Positions 28,135 to 37,736 of a DNA stretch of 64,000 bases are shown here, one piece after another. Location of the stretch: positions 1,426,001 to 1,490,000 of the forward strand of contig NZ_JASCRY010000001.1 in assembly GCF_030010375.1 (NCBI RefSeq), read 5' to 3'. The stretch is from Flavobacterium yafengii (lineage in GTDB: Bacteria > Bacteroidota > Bacteroidia > Flavobacteriales > Flavobacteriaceae). Positions within the stretch are counted from its first letter, which is position 1. Each line of letters opens with the position of its first letter. The notes under the pieces were generated by a model that saw only the letters and a list, made by a program, of their open reading frames with translations, was not told where the DNA came from and searched no databases. The translations under genes were made by a program, and so were the position numbers.

Positions 28135-30393
28135 ATGAAAAATAATACACTTCAGCAGTTTTTCGGAGCTTTATCGAGCAAAAACATATTTTGCTTTTTA
28201 TCGAGAAACATGGTTTCTACATTAAGTTTTTTTAAAATTAATGTTGGAATTCCAATTGATTACCGAGATCGATTGGGTAAATTAATTATTAGACCACTGT
28301 ATTTTTTTACAATGTTTCTGTTATTTCTAATAGGGATTACTTCTTGGGCGCAAAATAGATCTACTAGTCAAACTTCGCTTTTAAGAGGGGCAATTGCCTT
28401 TACTGATGCATCTGCTCGTATTAACAAAGTCTCTCACCCATACGATATATACGCACAGCAAAATACCATTAAGCAGGCTTTTATGTTTGATGCTATAAGA
28501 GGTTCTGGATCTAACGCTGTGAAGCCGCAGACGGCCAATATAGACCAGATTAGAAATGGATCGAAATCATCTCCTCTTAGTTCAGGTAACTGGGTAAATG
28601 GAAATGCAAATGCTACACAAGCGCATTACGCTGAAGGATGGTCTATACCTTATCGTATTGTAATGAATAATCTTGTGTCAGGATCTCATGATCTGATAAT
28701 TGAATGGGATATAAAACATTCCGGAAAAAATGCACTTGATTATATAACACACTATGACAATATAGATAATCCAACAGGATCTCATTTTGCAACCTTCGGG
28801 CATTCACAAGAAGTAATAGATCCAACTGTAGGGATATTTGGTTTGGCAGCGCCCAATACGTTTGAAATTCCAGCTCCTAGTTCTCTAAATTCACCTGTTC
28901 CTGATATTCCTACAAGCAGTTTTAATGCTTTGGCAGCAGCAAAAAAATTAATGACTATATATAACGGAACTATTACTGGAATTAGTTATGAAAGTCAAGG
29001 AGATTTAACCGCTGCGCAATCATCAACAAGATTAAAAATCACGTTTACCACTACTAATTCTACAGTAGTAATGGCATGGGCTGGTCATATTGCTGCTGAA
29101 TATGACTGGGGAATTGGTAATGGTGCTACGGGGGTTTCAGGTTCACCATATCATACACGTCTTATTTCACTTGATGGTGATGGTGGTAATCAGGATAGAT
29201 CGCTTGCGGCTGCGGCTGTGGTAAGTCCTCCACGATGTTCTGTTTCAGGGCCATTAACCGCTTGTCCAGAAGTGGCGAACTTAGTTTTTAATTCGACTAT
29301 CCTTAACCCAAATGGCAGCCCGGTAACGTATTCATGGGCTTTTACTAGTAATGCTGCGGGAGCAACTTTTAGTGGATCCACAACAAGTTCATCAGTAACT
29401 GTTGTACCATCCGGCACTGATTTTACGCCCGGTGGGAGTTTTGAAATTACTTCAACAGTGACTAGAAATGGAGTGGCAAGTGTTTGCTCTCAGACAGTTT
29501 CTATTAATTTATCAACAACTGCGTCAGCGGGTAATGCTCCATCGGCACAGTGTCCAGAAGCAGGAGGAAATGATTTCAGCTTGAGTGGAAGTTTTACTAA
29601 CGGAACTGCACTATGGACTGTTAAGACAGGATCAGCAACAGGTACAGCTGTAGGCTCTGTAAAAAGTGATGGTACTACGGCTACTCCAGTAGTGCATGTA
29701 GATGGAGTGGGTTCGGTAACTTTTATATTGACAGTAACCAGTAACCAGACCCCTTCTTGTGTTGCTTCAACAAGTGAAGTTACGGTTACAGTAAATGCAA
29801 CACCAGTAGAACCAGATGTCACTTATACTGCGCCAACTTGTAATGAAAACACTTTCAGTATTACTATTACTAATGTTGTCAGTGGAGCTACTTATACAAT
29901 AACAGATAAAAATGGAGATGATATTGTAGATATTACAGGACTTACCGCAGCGCCATCAACTTATATTGCCCCAAATGCTAATGATGCTACATTTGGTAAT
30001 ATTCCGGCAGGATCGGGCTACCAAGTTAGTGTTTCAGTCAATGGCTGTTCTGATACAAACATTTGTCCACCAATAACAAAACAAGCTGCTAGAACTACCG
30101 ATGTGGTTGCGCCTATAGAAGCAAAAACTGAAGCCGCAGGGTTTACTACTTATCCTGTTCCTTTCAAAGACCAACTCACCATAAGATACAATTTTGACTA
30201 CGTTTCTGATGTGAAAATCGAGGTGTTTGATTCACAAGGTATTTCAGTGCTTTCTAAAGCCGATACTAATGGTTATTTGAATAAAGAAGTTACGCTTGAT
30301 CTTAAATTGAATAGAGGAAGAGACCAAGTATATGTTGTAAAAGTGACTACTAATCGTGGAAGCAGTATTAAAAAAGTAATTTCTTCCCGATAG
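28135..30393 (+). CDS. Second T9SS-exported surface protein
   Basis: A 752-residue secreted protein with an extended N-terminus: about 60 residues precede the hydrophobic signal segment (YFFTMFLLFLIGITSWAQ). Residues about 80-365 form a non-repetitive domain. Then come two or three Ig/PKD-like beta domains from about 366 (CSVSGPLTACPEVANLVF, STTASAGNAPSAQCPEAGGN). The C-terminal 85 or so residues (TTYPVPFKDQLTIRYNF to IKKVISSR) are nearly the same as the sorting domain of the gene before, so both are T9SS cargo. No catalytic motif is seen. Same orientation, separate terminator and separate leader with the same modules, so the two are probably co-regulated but not co-transcribed. Confidence 0.88.
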   Translation: MKNNTLQQFFGALSSKNIFCFLSRNMVSTLSFFKINVGIPIDYRDRLGKLIIRPLYFFTMFLLFLIGITSWAQNRSTSQTSLLRGAIAFTDASARINKVSHPYDIYAQQNTIKQAFMFDAIRGSGSNAVKPQTANIDQIRNGSKSSPLSSGNWVNGNANATQAHYAEGWSIPYRIVMNNLVSGSHDLIIEWDIKHSGKNALDYITHYDNIDNPTGSHFATFGHSQEVIDPTVGIFGLAAPNTFEIPAPSSLNSPVPDIPTSSFNALAAAKKLMTIYNGTITGISYESQGDLTAAQSSTRLKITFTTTNSTVVMAWAGHIAAEYDWGIGNGATGVSGSPYHTRLISLDGDGGNQDRSLAAAAVVSPPRCSVSGPLTACPEVANLVFNSTILNPNGSPVTYSWAFTSNAAGATFSGSTTSSSVTVVPSGTDFTPGGSFEITSTVTRNGVASVCSQTVSINLSTTASAGNAPSAQCPEAGGNDFSLSGSFTNGTALWTVKTGSATGTAVGSVKSDGTTATPVVHVDGVGSVTFILTVTSNQTPSCVASTSEVTVTVNATPVEPDVTYTAPTCNENTFSITITNVVSGATYTITDKNGDDIVDITGLTAAPSTYIAPNANDATFGNIPAGSGYQVSVSVNGCSDTNICPPITKQAARTTDVVAPIEAKTEAAGFTTYPVPFKDQLTIRYNFDYVSDVKIEVFDSQGISVLSKADTNGYLNKEVTLDLKLNRGRDQVYVVKVTTNRGSSIKKVISSR

Positions 30394-30414
30394 TTTTTAA
30401 AACTAATTTTAATC

Positions 30415-30448
30415 AAAAAGCATCTGTTTTTGCAGATGCTTTTTTTAT
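30415..30448 (+). terminator. Terminator after the second T9SS protein
   Basis: AAAGCATCTG and CAGATGCTTT form the stem, followed by seven T. Confidence 0.9.
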
Positions 30449-30819
30449 GCTTTTATAAATCGATTATTTTATCCAGTTTCAAATACTTAATATGTATTTC
30501 CTTTTCTTTTTAAGAAACTCGCAGATTTTGCAATTTTTAATGAATATTTTTCTTTAAACGGGTTGTTCAGCATTTCAGAACATCGATACGAAATTTTCCT
30601 TTGGCTTAAAGCCAAAAATATTTCATAAGTAGAATCAAATTACTAATTCCAAAAAAAATATTATGTTGCTCCTTAATCCTGCCTTATGTCGTGCAACCTA
30701 GCATTATCATATAATTGAAGTTCTTTTTTTGGTTTTTTTAAAGTACATTATTTTTAAAAATAAACTTTGGCACAATTAATGGATACAGTTTTTCAATATA
30801 AATTATAAAGCTATAACTA
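30449..30819. other. AT-rich intergenic region
   Basis: About 370 bp before the lipoprotein gene. One short palindrome (TTTGGCTTAAAGCCAAA near 30601) stands out. No gene or clear promoter match was found. Confidence 0.4.
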
Positions 30820-31320
30820 ATGAAAAAAATTACCTTATTTTTAGTTTTCATCGGGATGATGACACTACAAAGTTGCGAAGTAACCGAAATAAACGATACT
30901 GTGGATAATGATACCATTAGTGAAGTGTTTGAAGTTACAACTTCATTTAATTCTAATAATAACTACAGTAGATTGGTTACTTTTGATCCGCCAATTTATT
31001 CCTCGGATGTAGTTTTAGTGTATCACTTATACGATACAGTAAATGGTGAAGACATTTGGAAACTAATGCCTCAAACGTATTATTTTAGTGATGGTGGAGA
31101 ATTAGATTTCAATTTTGATTACACAAGATATAATGTTAATATTTTTCTTTCCGCTAATTTTAGCCTTACTACATTGCCATCAAGTTGGACACAAGACCAA
31201 ACTTTTAGAATTGCAATTATACCAGCTAATTTTGCAACTACAGTCAATAAAAACAATATAGATGCAGTCATGTCAGCATTAAGTGTTACTAAAGGTGAGA
31301 TTAAAAAAATTGATTTGTAA
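30820..31320 (+). CDS. Lipoprotein of unknown function
   Basis: A 166-residue lipoprotein: MKKITLFLVFIGMMTLQSCE gives a lipobox ending in Cys at residue 19. The mature part is rich in aromatic strands (TFDPPIYSSDVVLVYHLYD, YYFSDGGELDFNFDY) and looks like a compact beta-sandwich. Similar short lipoproteins occur widely in Flavobacteriaceae, without known function. It stands alone downstream of the T9SS genes and shares a two-way terminator with terC. Confidence 0.7.
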   Translation: MKKITLFLVFIGMMTLQSCEVTEINDTVDNDTISEVFEVTTSFNSNNNYSRLVTFDPPIYSSDVVLVYHLYDTVNGEDIWKLMPQTYYFSDGGELDFNFDYTRYNVNIFLSANFSLTTLPSSWTQDQTFRIAIIPANFATTVNKNNIDAVMSALSVTKGEIKKIDL

Positions 31321-31339
31321 AGCATACTTTTCATAAATA

Positions 31340-31371
31340 AAAAAGGAAATCGTGAGATTTCCTTTTTTTAT
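31340..31371. terminator. Bidirectional terminator between lipoprotein and terC
   Basis: AAAGGAAATC pairs with GATTTCCTTT around GTGA, with A-runs before and T-runs after, so it can stop transcription from both converging genes. Confidence 0.85.
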
Positions 31372-31389
31372 TTATTGTACTTTTTATGA

Positions 31390-32337
31390 TTATACCATTT
31401 CTTTGCTGCTCTTTCTTAGAGATGCAATAATTCCTGCTATAAGCGAAACGGCTATAAAAGCCAGTGACACCCATTCTGGTAATTTAATATAATCATGAAG
31501 CAGCATTTTAATACCTACAAAAGTCAAAATAGCAATAAGACTGTATTCTAAATGAGCAAATTTATCAAGCATATGGGCAAGAAAGAAATACATAGAGCGT
31601 AATCCTAAAATGGCAAAGATATTCGAACTAAAAACTAAAAAAGGATCACTTGTTATGGCTAAAATTGCAGGAACACTGTCTATCGCAAATACGACATCCA
31701 TTACTTCAATAACTATAAGTGCTACAAAAAGGGGTGTAGCAGCTGTAATATGTCTTCTTTTTACAAAGAAATGTTCTCCGTCGATGTGATTGGAGATAGG
31801 CATCACTTTTTTAAGAGTCTTATAGATTACTGATTTTTTAGGTTCAAATTTTTCATCTTCACCGCTAAACAACATTTTCATGGCAGTGTATATTAGAAAA
31901 CCTCCAAAAATATAGGTCATCCATGAAAATTTGTTAATAAGCAAAACACCAAAATAAATCATTAAACCTCTAAAAACGATGGCACCTAATATTCCCCAAA
32001 ATAATACGCGATGCTGATATTTTTGAGGGATTTTAAAGGCAGAGAAAATAATAGCGATGACAAAAATATTATCTATACTAAGGGATAATTCTATTAAATA
32101 GCCTGTGATAAATTTTATTGACGCATCTGCAGGTTTCAAAGTATCTGGATTTGCAATATAATCTGTGGTGTAAAGCCAGTAGACTACTCCAGAAAACATA
32201 AAAGATAATGTAACCCATATAGCAGTCCATTTACCAGCCTCTTTTGAACTTATAATATGTGGTGTTTTATTGAAAACTCCTAAATCGAGTGCAAGAAAAA
32301 TTAAAACAGCTGTTAAAAAAGAAATCCAGACAATCAT
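31390..32337 (-). CDS. TerC/Alx-family integral membrane protein
   Basis: A 315-residue protein with about nine membrane segments. The family signature residues are present: ELSLSIDNIFVIA near residue 85 and VFAIDSVPAI near 215, where conserved Asp residues in the membrane are thought to bind metal. TerC/Alx proteins export manganese or act in metal loading of exocytoplasmic proteins; the tellurite name is historical. It lies alone on the minus strand. The upstream 290 bp shows no obvious yybP-ykoY (Mn) riboswitch. The family call is firm, the manganese role is inferred. Confidence 0.92.
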   Translation of the reverse strand: MIVWISFLTAVLIFLALDLGVFNKTPHIISSKEAGKWTAIWVTLSFMFSGVVYWLYTTDYIANPDTLKPADASIKFITGYLIELSLSIDNIFVIAIIFSAFKIPQKYQHRVLFWGILGAIVFRGLMIYFGVLLINKFSWMTYIFGGFLIYTAMKMLFSGEDEKFEPKKSVIYKTLKKVMPISNHIDGEHFFVKRRHITAATPLFVALIVIEVMDVVFAIDSVPAILAITSDPFLVFSSNIFAILGLRSMYFFLAHMLDKFAHLEYSLIAILTFVGIKMLLHDYIKLPEWVSLAFIAVSLIAGIIASLRKSSKEMV

Positions 32338-32582
32338 AAGTGTAATTTTTAAAGTTGTGCAAAGATACTTTATGAATTTTTAACTTCCATAAATATTTAA
32401 TCTAAAGTTTTTATGTAGTAAATGGTGTTCAAATTTTTTTAATGAAAATAGGAGTAAAAAAAAATATAGTATCTAAAATTATTATGTTGTTATAATTAGA
32501 TGTCTTTTTTGAGAATTTGATAAATTTAGGTCATTTACCCATAAAAGTGAGAGGCAAAATTTTATAAAAGTAATAATTAAAT

Positions 32583-32590
32583 TATATTTG
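32583..32590 (+). promoter_or_regulatory. Putative glnN promoter -7 element
   Basis: TATATTTG matches TAnnTTTG, 40 bases before the ATG. No clear TTG at -33. Confidence 0.55.
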
Positions 32591-32630
32591 CATCGAAATA
32601 TTAGGGGTTTAATCTATAAAATAATTTTTT

Positions 32631-34820
32631 ATGTCAACATTACGTTTTCAAGCTTTGAGAGAAGCATCAAACAGAAAGCCTGTTCAATTTGAAGAAACCG
32701 ATAGGAAATCAACTATTTTTGGTTCGAATGTGTTTAATGATAAAGCAATGAAGCAATATTTGACTTCAGATGCTTTTAAAGGAGTACAAGGTGCTGTTCA
32801 GCATGGAACTAAAATAGACAGAAAATTAGCTGATTATATTGCAATGGGTATGAAAGAGTGGGCTCTGTCAAAAGGAGTAACTCATTATACACACTGGTTT
32901 CAACCACTTACAGGAACTACAGCTGAAAAGCATGATGCTTTCTTTGAAACTTCATATGATGGTAGCGATCCGGTAGAAAAATTTGGTGGTGCTCAATTAG
33001 TACAACAAGAACCAGATGCATCTAGTTTCCCAAATGGTGGAATTAGAAACACATTTGAAGCAAGAGGATATACAGCTTGGGATCCAACTTCTCCAGCGTT
33101 TATTTTTGGAACCACATTATGTATTCCAACAGTTTTTATTTCTTACACAGGAGAAGCTTTAGATTATAAAACACCTTTATTGAGAGCTTTGACCGTTATG
33201 GACGACGCAGCTACTGAAGTGTGTAAATATTTTGATAAAAATGTCAAAAAAGTTACAGCAACCTTAGGATGGGAGCAAGAATATTTCTTGATCGACAGAT
33301 CATTGGCAGATTCTCGCCCTGACCTTATGATGACAGGAAGAACTTTGCTTGGACATACTTCTGCAAAAGGACAACAATTAGATGACCATTATTTTGGTTC
33401 TATTCCAACTCGTGCATTAACGTACATGAGAGATTTAGAGCAAGAATGTATGTTGTTAGGAATTCCGGTTAAAACGCGTCATAATGAAGTAGCTCCAAAT
33501 CAATTTGAATTGGCTCCTATTTTTGAAGAAACAAACTTAGCGGTTGACCACAACTGTTTGTTGATGGATGTAATGCAAAAAGTGGCGGAACGTCATGATT
33601 TAAAAGTATTATTCCATGAAAAACCGTTCAAAGGAGTAAATGGTTCAGGAAAACACAACAACTGGTCATTGGCAACTGATACTGGAGTTAACTTGTTAAG
33701 TCCAAGTAAAACACCAATGAGCAACTTACAATTTTTGACTTTCTTTATCAACACAATCAAAGCGGTTAATGATTATGAAGCATTATTGAGAGGAGCTATT
33801 GCTTCTGCAAGTAATGATCATAGATTAGGTGCAAATGAAGCGCCACCGGCAATTATCTCTGTGTTTATTGGGGAACAATTGACAAAAGTTTTAGCTGAAT
33901 TAGAAGGTGTAACTCCAGGAAAATTATCTCCAGAAGAAAAAACAGATTTAAAATTAAATGTAGTAGGTAAAATTCCAGATGTACTTTTGGATAATACAGA
34001 CAGAAACAGAACTTCACCATTTGCCTTTACAGGAAATAAATTTGAGTTCAGAGCCGTTGGTTCTACTGCAAACTGTTCAAATGCAATGACTACTTTGAAT
34101 GCCATTGTAGCAAAACAATTGAGAGATTTCAAAAAAGAAGTGGATAGCTTGATTGAATCTAAAGACATGAAGAAAGATGATGCAATCTTCAATGTATTGA
34201 GAGAATATATCAAAGTTTCTAAAAATATTCTTTTCGAAGGAGATGGTTACAGCGATGCTTGGGAAATTGAAGCAGGAAAAAGAGGTTTAAGCAACTTCAA
34301 AACAACGCCGCAAGCATTAAAAGCAAGAGCTTCTAAACAAGCTTTGGATTTGTTTTCTGAGTTGAATATCATGAATCATATCGAGGTTGAAGCGCGTTAC
34401 GAAATTGAATTGGAAGAGTACACTAAGAAAATTCAAATTGAAGGTAGAGTTTTAGGTGATATTTCTAAAAATCACGTAATTCCTACTGCGATTCGTTACC
34501 AAAATACTTTAATTGAAAATGTTAAAGGATTGAAAGATATTTTTGGAGCTGAATTTGAATCGATTGCCAAAGAGCAAATCATCTTAATCAGAGAGATTTC
34601 TGGTCATATCGAAGGAATCAATTCTAAAGTGGAAGCGATGACAAACGAAAGAAAGAAAGCAAATGTTTTGACTGATGCCCAAGCAATGGCGGAAGCATAT
34701 TGTGATTCAGTAAAACCATATTTTGAAGTAATTCGTGAGCACTGTGATAAGCTAGAATTATTAGTTGACAATGAGCTTTGGACATTGACTAAATACAGAG
34801 AATTGTTGTTTACAAAATAA
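32631..34820 (+). CDS. glnN: Glutamine synthetase type III
   Basis: ATP-dependent synthesis of glutamine from glutamate and ammonium, the entry point of nitrogen into metabolism. The 729 residues identify the large GSIII class, common in Bacteroidetes and cyanobacteria, rather than GSI (about 470). Visible catalytic segments include GWEQEYFLID (metal-binding Glu), KTRHNEVAPNQFELAPIFE, NGSGKHNNWSLATD and FEFRAVGSTANCSNAMT. The long C-terminal helical extension typical of GSIII follows. Start MSTLRFQALREA is preceded by a promoter element and a leader of about 35 bases. A strong terminator follows; monocistronic. Confidence 0.96.
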   Translation: MSTLRFQALREASNRKPVQFEETDRKSTIFGSNVFNDKAMKQYLTSDAFKGVQGAVQHGTKIDRKLADYIAMGMKEWALSKGVTHYTHWFQPLTGTTAEKHDAFFETSYDGSDPVEKFGGAQLVQQEPDASSFPNGGIRNTFEARGYTAWDPTSPAFIFGTTLCIPTVFISYTGEALDYKTPLLRALTVMDDAATEVCKYFDKNVKKVTATLGWEQEYFLIDRSLADSRPDLMMTGRTLLGHTSAKGQQLDDHYFGSIPTRALTYMRDLEQECMLLGIPVKTRHNEVAPNQFELAPIFEETNLAVDHNCLLMDVMQKVAERHDLKVLFHEKPFKGVNGSGKHNNWSLATDTGVNLLSPSKTPMSNLQFLTFFINTIKAVNDYEALLRGAIASASNDHRLGANEAPPAIISVFIGEQLTKVLAELEGVTPGKLSPEEKTDLKLNVVGKIPDVLLDNTDRNRTSPFAFTGNKFEFRAVGSTANCSNAMTTLNAIVAKQLRDFKKEVDSLIESKDMKKDDAIFNVLREYIKVSKNILFEGDGYSDAWEIEAGKRGLSNFKTTPQALKARASKQALDLFSELNIMNHIEVEARYEIELEEYTKKIQIEGRVLGDISKNHVIPTAIRYQNTLIENVKGLKDIFGAEFESIAKEQIILIREISGHIEGINSKVEAMTNERKKANVLTDAQAMAEAYCDSVKPYFEVIREHCDKLELLVDNELWTLTKYRELLFTK

Positions 34821-34844
34821 ACATAAAAATCTCTAAAATACCAG

Positions 34845-34878
34845 ACCCGATAGGATTCAAAACCTATCGGGTTTTTTT
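34845..34878 (+). terminator. Terminator after glnN
   Basis: ACCCGATAGG pairs with CCTATCGGGT, followed by seven T. Confidence 0.92.
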
Positions 34879-34931
34879 ATACTATTTTTTTTATTTGTGC
34901 GTTATTTTAAAATAATAATCAATCGTTTTAC

Positions 34932-35774
34932 ATGAAAATAAGACTCTTTTTGATTTTGTTTTTTAATATAATGGCTTTGTCCGCACAAGATAAATTGGCT
35001 TTGTTTTTTGATTTTAACCAAGATATAATTAATGAAAAATCACAACACGATTTTTGTAAATGGTTAGAACATTCAAAAGGTAAAGAGATTTTAAAAATCC
35101 AAGGTTTTTGTGACAGTATAGATTCTAATTCCTACAACAAGGAACTGTCTTTTAGAAGAGCTAATAATGTACTCGCACTTTTAGAATTTAATAAAGTTCA
35201 TCTGAGTGAAAAACTTGAATTATACGGTTTGGGAGAAGACTTTCAACAATTAAAAAATCAAAGCGATAACCGAAAAGTTTTAGTTTATTATCAAGATAAA
35301 ATTTCCATTAACAAAAAAACAGATAATGAGAATTTGGTTTTTGAAAAGGACCAAGTCAAAGAAGGTTCTGTTAATGAAACGAAAAAGAATATTTCTCTAA
35401 TTGAAAAAGTTAATAAAGCTAAAGTAGGAGATTTAATAAAGCTCGAAAATTTAAATTTTTATTTTAATTCAGAAAAAATAATTATCGAGTCAGAACCAAT
35501 TCTTTCCGATCTTCTTCAGGTTTTAAAAATGAATCCTCAATTAAAAATTTATATATACGGACATATTTGTTGTAATGAGAATCCAAATGACGTAAAACTT
35601 TCCTACAGAAGATCAAAATTTGTATTTGATTATTTAATAAGAAACGGAATTGCTACCTCAAGATTGGGTCATAAAGGATTTGGGAGCAGCAGGCCTATAT
35701 ATGCGTTGCCAGAAAAAAATGAAGCAGAACGAATTGCTAACAGAAGAGTAGAAATTCTAGTCGTAAAAAAATAG
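34932..35774 (+). CDS. Tandem OmpA-like domain protein
   Basis: A 280-residue exported protein with a signal peptide (MKIRLFLILFFNIMALSAQ). The C-terminal half (about 165-280) is a standard OmpA-like peptidoglycan-binding domain: LNFYFNSEKIIIESEP, IYIYGHICCNENPND, LSYRRSKFVFDYLI, GFGSSRP and NRRVEILV. The N-terminal half (about 22-120) repeats the same order in decayed form (LFFDFNQDIIN, IQGFCDSIDSNSYN, LSFRRANNVLALLE, GLGEDFQ), so the protein seems to be two OmpA modules. There is no membrane barrel or lipobox. It probably sits in the periplasm on the cell wall. The usual Gly-His-Thr-Asp becomes GHICCNEN here, with two adjacent Cys. Confidence 0.82.
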   Translation: MKIRLFLILFFNIMALSAQDKLALFFDFNQDIINEKSQHDFCKWLEHSKGKEILKIQGFCDSIDSNSYNKELSFRRANNVLALLEFNKVHLSEKLELYGLGEDFQQLKNQSDNRKVLVYYQDKISINKKTDNENLVFEKDQVKEGSVNETKKNISLIEKVNKAKVGDLIKLENLNFYFNSEKIIIESEPILSDLLQVLKMNPQLKIYIYGHICCNENPNDVKLSYRRSKFVFDYLIRNGIATSRLGHKGFGSSRPIYALPEKNEAERIANRRVEILVVKK

Positions 35775-35810
35775 TATAATGCTGTAACATAATAACAAAC
35801 GTTTTTTATA

Positions 35811-35845
35811 GAAAATGCCTTTCCGTTTTGGAAAGGCATTTCTTT
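35811..35845 (+). terminator. Terminator after OmpA-like gene
   Basis: AAATGCCTTTCC pairs with GGAAAGGCATTT around a GTTTT loop, followed by a T-rich stretch. Confidence 0.88.
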
Positions 35846-35874
35846 TGAAGTTAAATGTATTTAATTTCAGCTTG

Positions 35875-36156
35875 CTAAACGGTTTCTTCTGCAGTTGTCG
35901 GATCAATGATTGTTGATACTCGATTGATAGAATTTGCAGGAAACCCGCCTAATTTCGCATGTTCACGAATCATTTCTTCGTTGGGTGCAATATAAGTACA
36001 ATAAATTTTGTCAGCAGTTACCTGGCTGTTAATCCACTGTATTTGCGGTCCCATTTTACCCAATACTCCGCAAGAAGTTTGCGAAATAGTTTTCAATTGT
36101 TCGGCGCTTAATTTACCGGCACCAGGAATCTCTCTTTCAATTACATATTTAGGCAT
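35875..36156 (-). CDS. DUF4242-family small protein
   Basis: A 93-residue protein from the ATG at 36156 (MPKYVIEREIPGAGKLSAEQL). An upstream start at 36198 would add 14 residues with poor similarity to the family and is rejected. The sequence (IQWINSQVTADKIYCTYIAPNEEMIREHAKLGGFPANSINRV) follows the DUF4242 (nickel-binding SCO4226-like) ferredoxin-fold pattern with the conserved C-x-Y and EH-A-K-GF residues. The family is small, cytoplasmic, and probably binds a metal or small ligand. It is monocistronic. Confidence 0.85.
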   Translation of the reverse strand: MPKYVIEREIPGAGKLSAEQLKTISQTSCGVLGKMGPQIQWINSQVTADKIYCTYIAPNEEMIREHAKLGGFPANSINRVSTIIDPTTAEETV

Positions 36157-36487
36157 GATGTTTTGTTTTAATTTCCTACTCGTATGGCTTTTCGGCAAGG
36201 CCCCGTTTTTTATAGTGGTCGCTGGTTTCCACTTTTCTAAGTTTTATTCATGGTTTAAAATTTGTTAAACTATAAGGTGATTTAGTGATGAACGTCAATT
36301 AGAATCAATATGAATTTAGGATAATACCAATTAAAATAACCAGTATTTAGATCTTGATTTTTATATATAATAATCTGACAGTTAAAACATTATAGCAAAT
36401 TTAATGAAATAAAACTATACTTTGCAGACAGATTGTAGATTTAACGAAACACTTGAAAACCCCATAGGCAAAACCCAAAAAAATAAT
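36157..36487. other. Divergent intergenic region
   Basis: About 330 bp between the DUF4242 gene and purM. AT-rich; contains a possible promoter-like TATACTTTG near 36416, but no gene or repeat that I can support. Confidence 0.4.
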
Positions 36488-36495
36488 TATCTTTG
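36488..36495 (+). promoter_or_regulatory. Putative purM promoter -7 element
   Basis: TATCTTTG matches TAnnTTTG, 44 bases before the ATG. Confidence 0.55.
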
Positions 36496-36539
36496 CCACA
36501 CAACTACCTGCATAAAAACAGGCTTCACAACTATACTAC

Positions 36540-37718
36540 ATGAGTTCAGATACTTCAAAAAGATATGCGCTTCGCGGTGTTTCGGCATCCAAAGAAGATG
36601 TTCATAATGCCATAAAAAACATTGATAAAGGATTATTTCCACAAGCTTTCTGCAAAATTGTCCCGGATTATCTAACTCAAGACGAAGAGTATTGCCTTAT
36701 TATGCATGCTGATGGAGCAGGAACTAAATCCTCTTTGGCTTACATGTATTGGAAAGAAACAGGAGATATTTCCGTTTGGAAAGGCATTGCTCAAGATGCT
36801 TTAATCATGAATATTGACGATTTATTGTGTGTAGGAGCAACTGATAATATCTTGCTTTCATCTACCATTGGAAGAAATAAAAATTTGATCACCGCCGAAG
36901 TAATTTCAGCGATCATCAATGGAACCGAAGAACTGATTAAAGAACTGGACTCTTTTGGGGTGACCATACATTCTACAGGTGGAGAAACAGCAGATGTGGG
37001 CGATATTGTTCGAACTATTATTGTAGATTCAACAGTTACAGCTCGCATGAAACGTTCTAAAGTTATTGATAATGCCAATATTAAAGCCGGTGACGTAATT
37101 GTGGGATTGGCTTCTTTTGGTCAGGCTACTTACGAGAAAAGCTATAATGGCGGGATGGGAAGCAACGGATTAACATCGGCGCGTCATGATGTTTTTGGGA
37201 AGTATTTGGCAACCAAATATCCGGAGAGTTTTGATGCCGCTGTTCCTGAAGAATTAATCTATTCCGGACAAGTAAATTTGACAGATGCAGTTGAAAACTC
37301 CCCAATCGACGCTGGACAATTAGTGCTTTCGCCAACAAGAACCTATGCGCCAATCATCAAGAAAATTTTAGACCAATATTCTTCTAATGAAATTCACGGA
37401 ATGGTGCATTGCAGTGGAGGAGCACAAACTAAAATTTTACATTTTGTAGAAAACCTGCACATTATAAAAGACAATTTATTTCCGGTTCCACCATTGTTTC
37501 AGTTAATTCAAGAACAATCGAAAACGGATTGGAAAGAAATGTACCAAGTATTCAATTGTGGGCACCGTATGGAAATTTATGTTCCGGAAGCAGTTGCCCA
37601 AGATATTATTAAGATTTCAAAATCATTTAATGTTGATGCACAAATCGTGGGTAGAGTAGAAGCTGCTACTTCAAAAAAACTGACTATTACCAGTGAATAC
37701 GGGACTTTCGAATATTAA
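36540..37718 (+). CDS. purM: Phosphoribosylformylglycinamidine cyclo-ligase (AIR synthase)
   Basis: Fifth step of purine synthesis: ATP-dependent ring closure of FGAM to AIR. The protein is 392 residues, longer than the E. coli enzyme (about 345) and typical of Bacteroidetes. Motifs: HADGAGTKSSLAYMYW, AQDALIMNIDDLLCVGA, STGGETADVGDIVRT, and VHCSGGAQTKI near 290. These match the ATP-grasping PurM fold with its Asp/Gly-rich N-terminal strand. It is followed 18 bp later by a small gene on the same strand, likely in one transcript. Confidence 0.93.
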   Translation: MSSDTSKRYALRGVSASKEDVHNAIKNIDKGLFPQAFCKIVPDYLTQDEEYCLIMHADGAGTKSSLAYMYWKETGDISVWKGIAQDALIMNIDDLLCVGATDNILLSSTIGRNKNLITAEVISAIINGTEELIKELDSFGVTIHSTGGETADVGDIVRTIIVDSTVTARMKRSKVIDNANIKAGDVIVGLASFGQATYEKSYNGGMGSNGLTSARHDVFGKYLATKYPESFDAAVPEELIYSGQVNLTDAVENSPIDAGQLVLSPTRTYAPIIKKILDQYSSNEIHGMVHCSGGAQTKILHFVENLHIIKDNLFPVPPLFQLIQEQSKTDWKEMYQVFNCGHRMEIYVPEAVAQDIIKISKSFNVDAQIVGRVEAATSKKLTITSEYGTFEY

Positions 37719-37736
37719 AAAGTAAAACAAAATACT

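Noticed and set aside
32338..32630. Manganese (yybP-ykoY) riboswitch before terC
   Set aside because: No matching conserved core found by eye in the short AT-rich gap.
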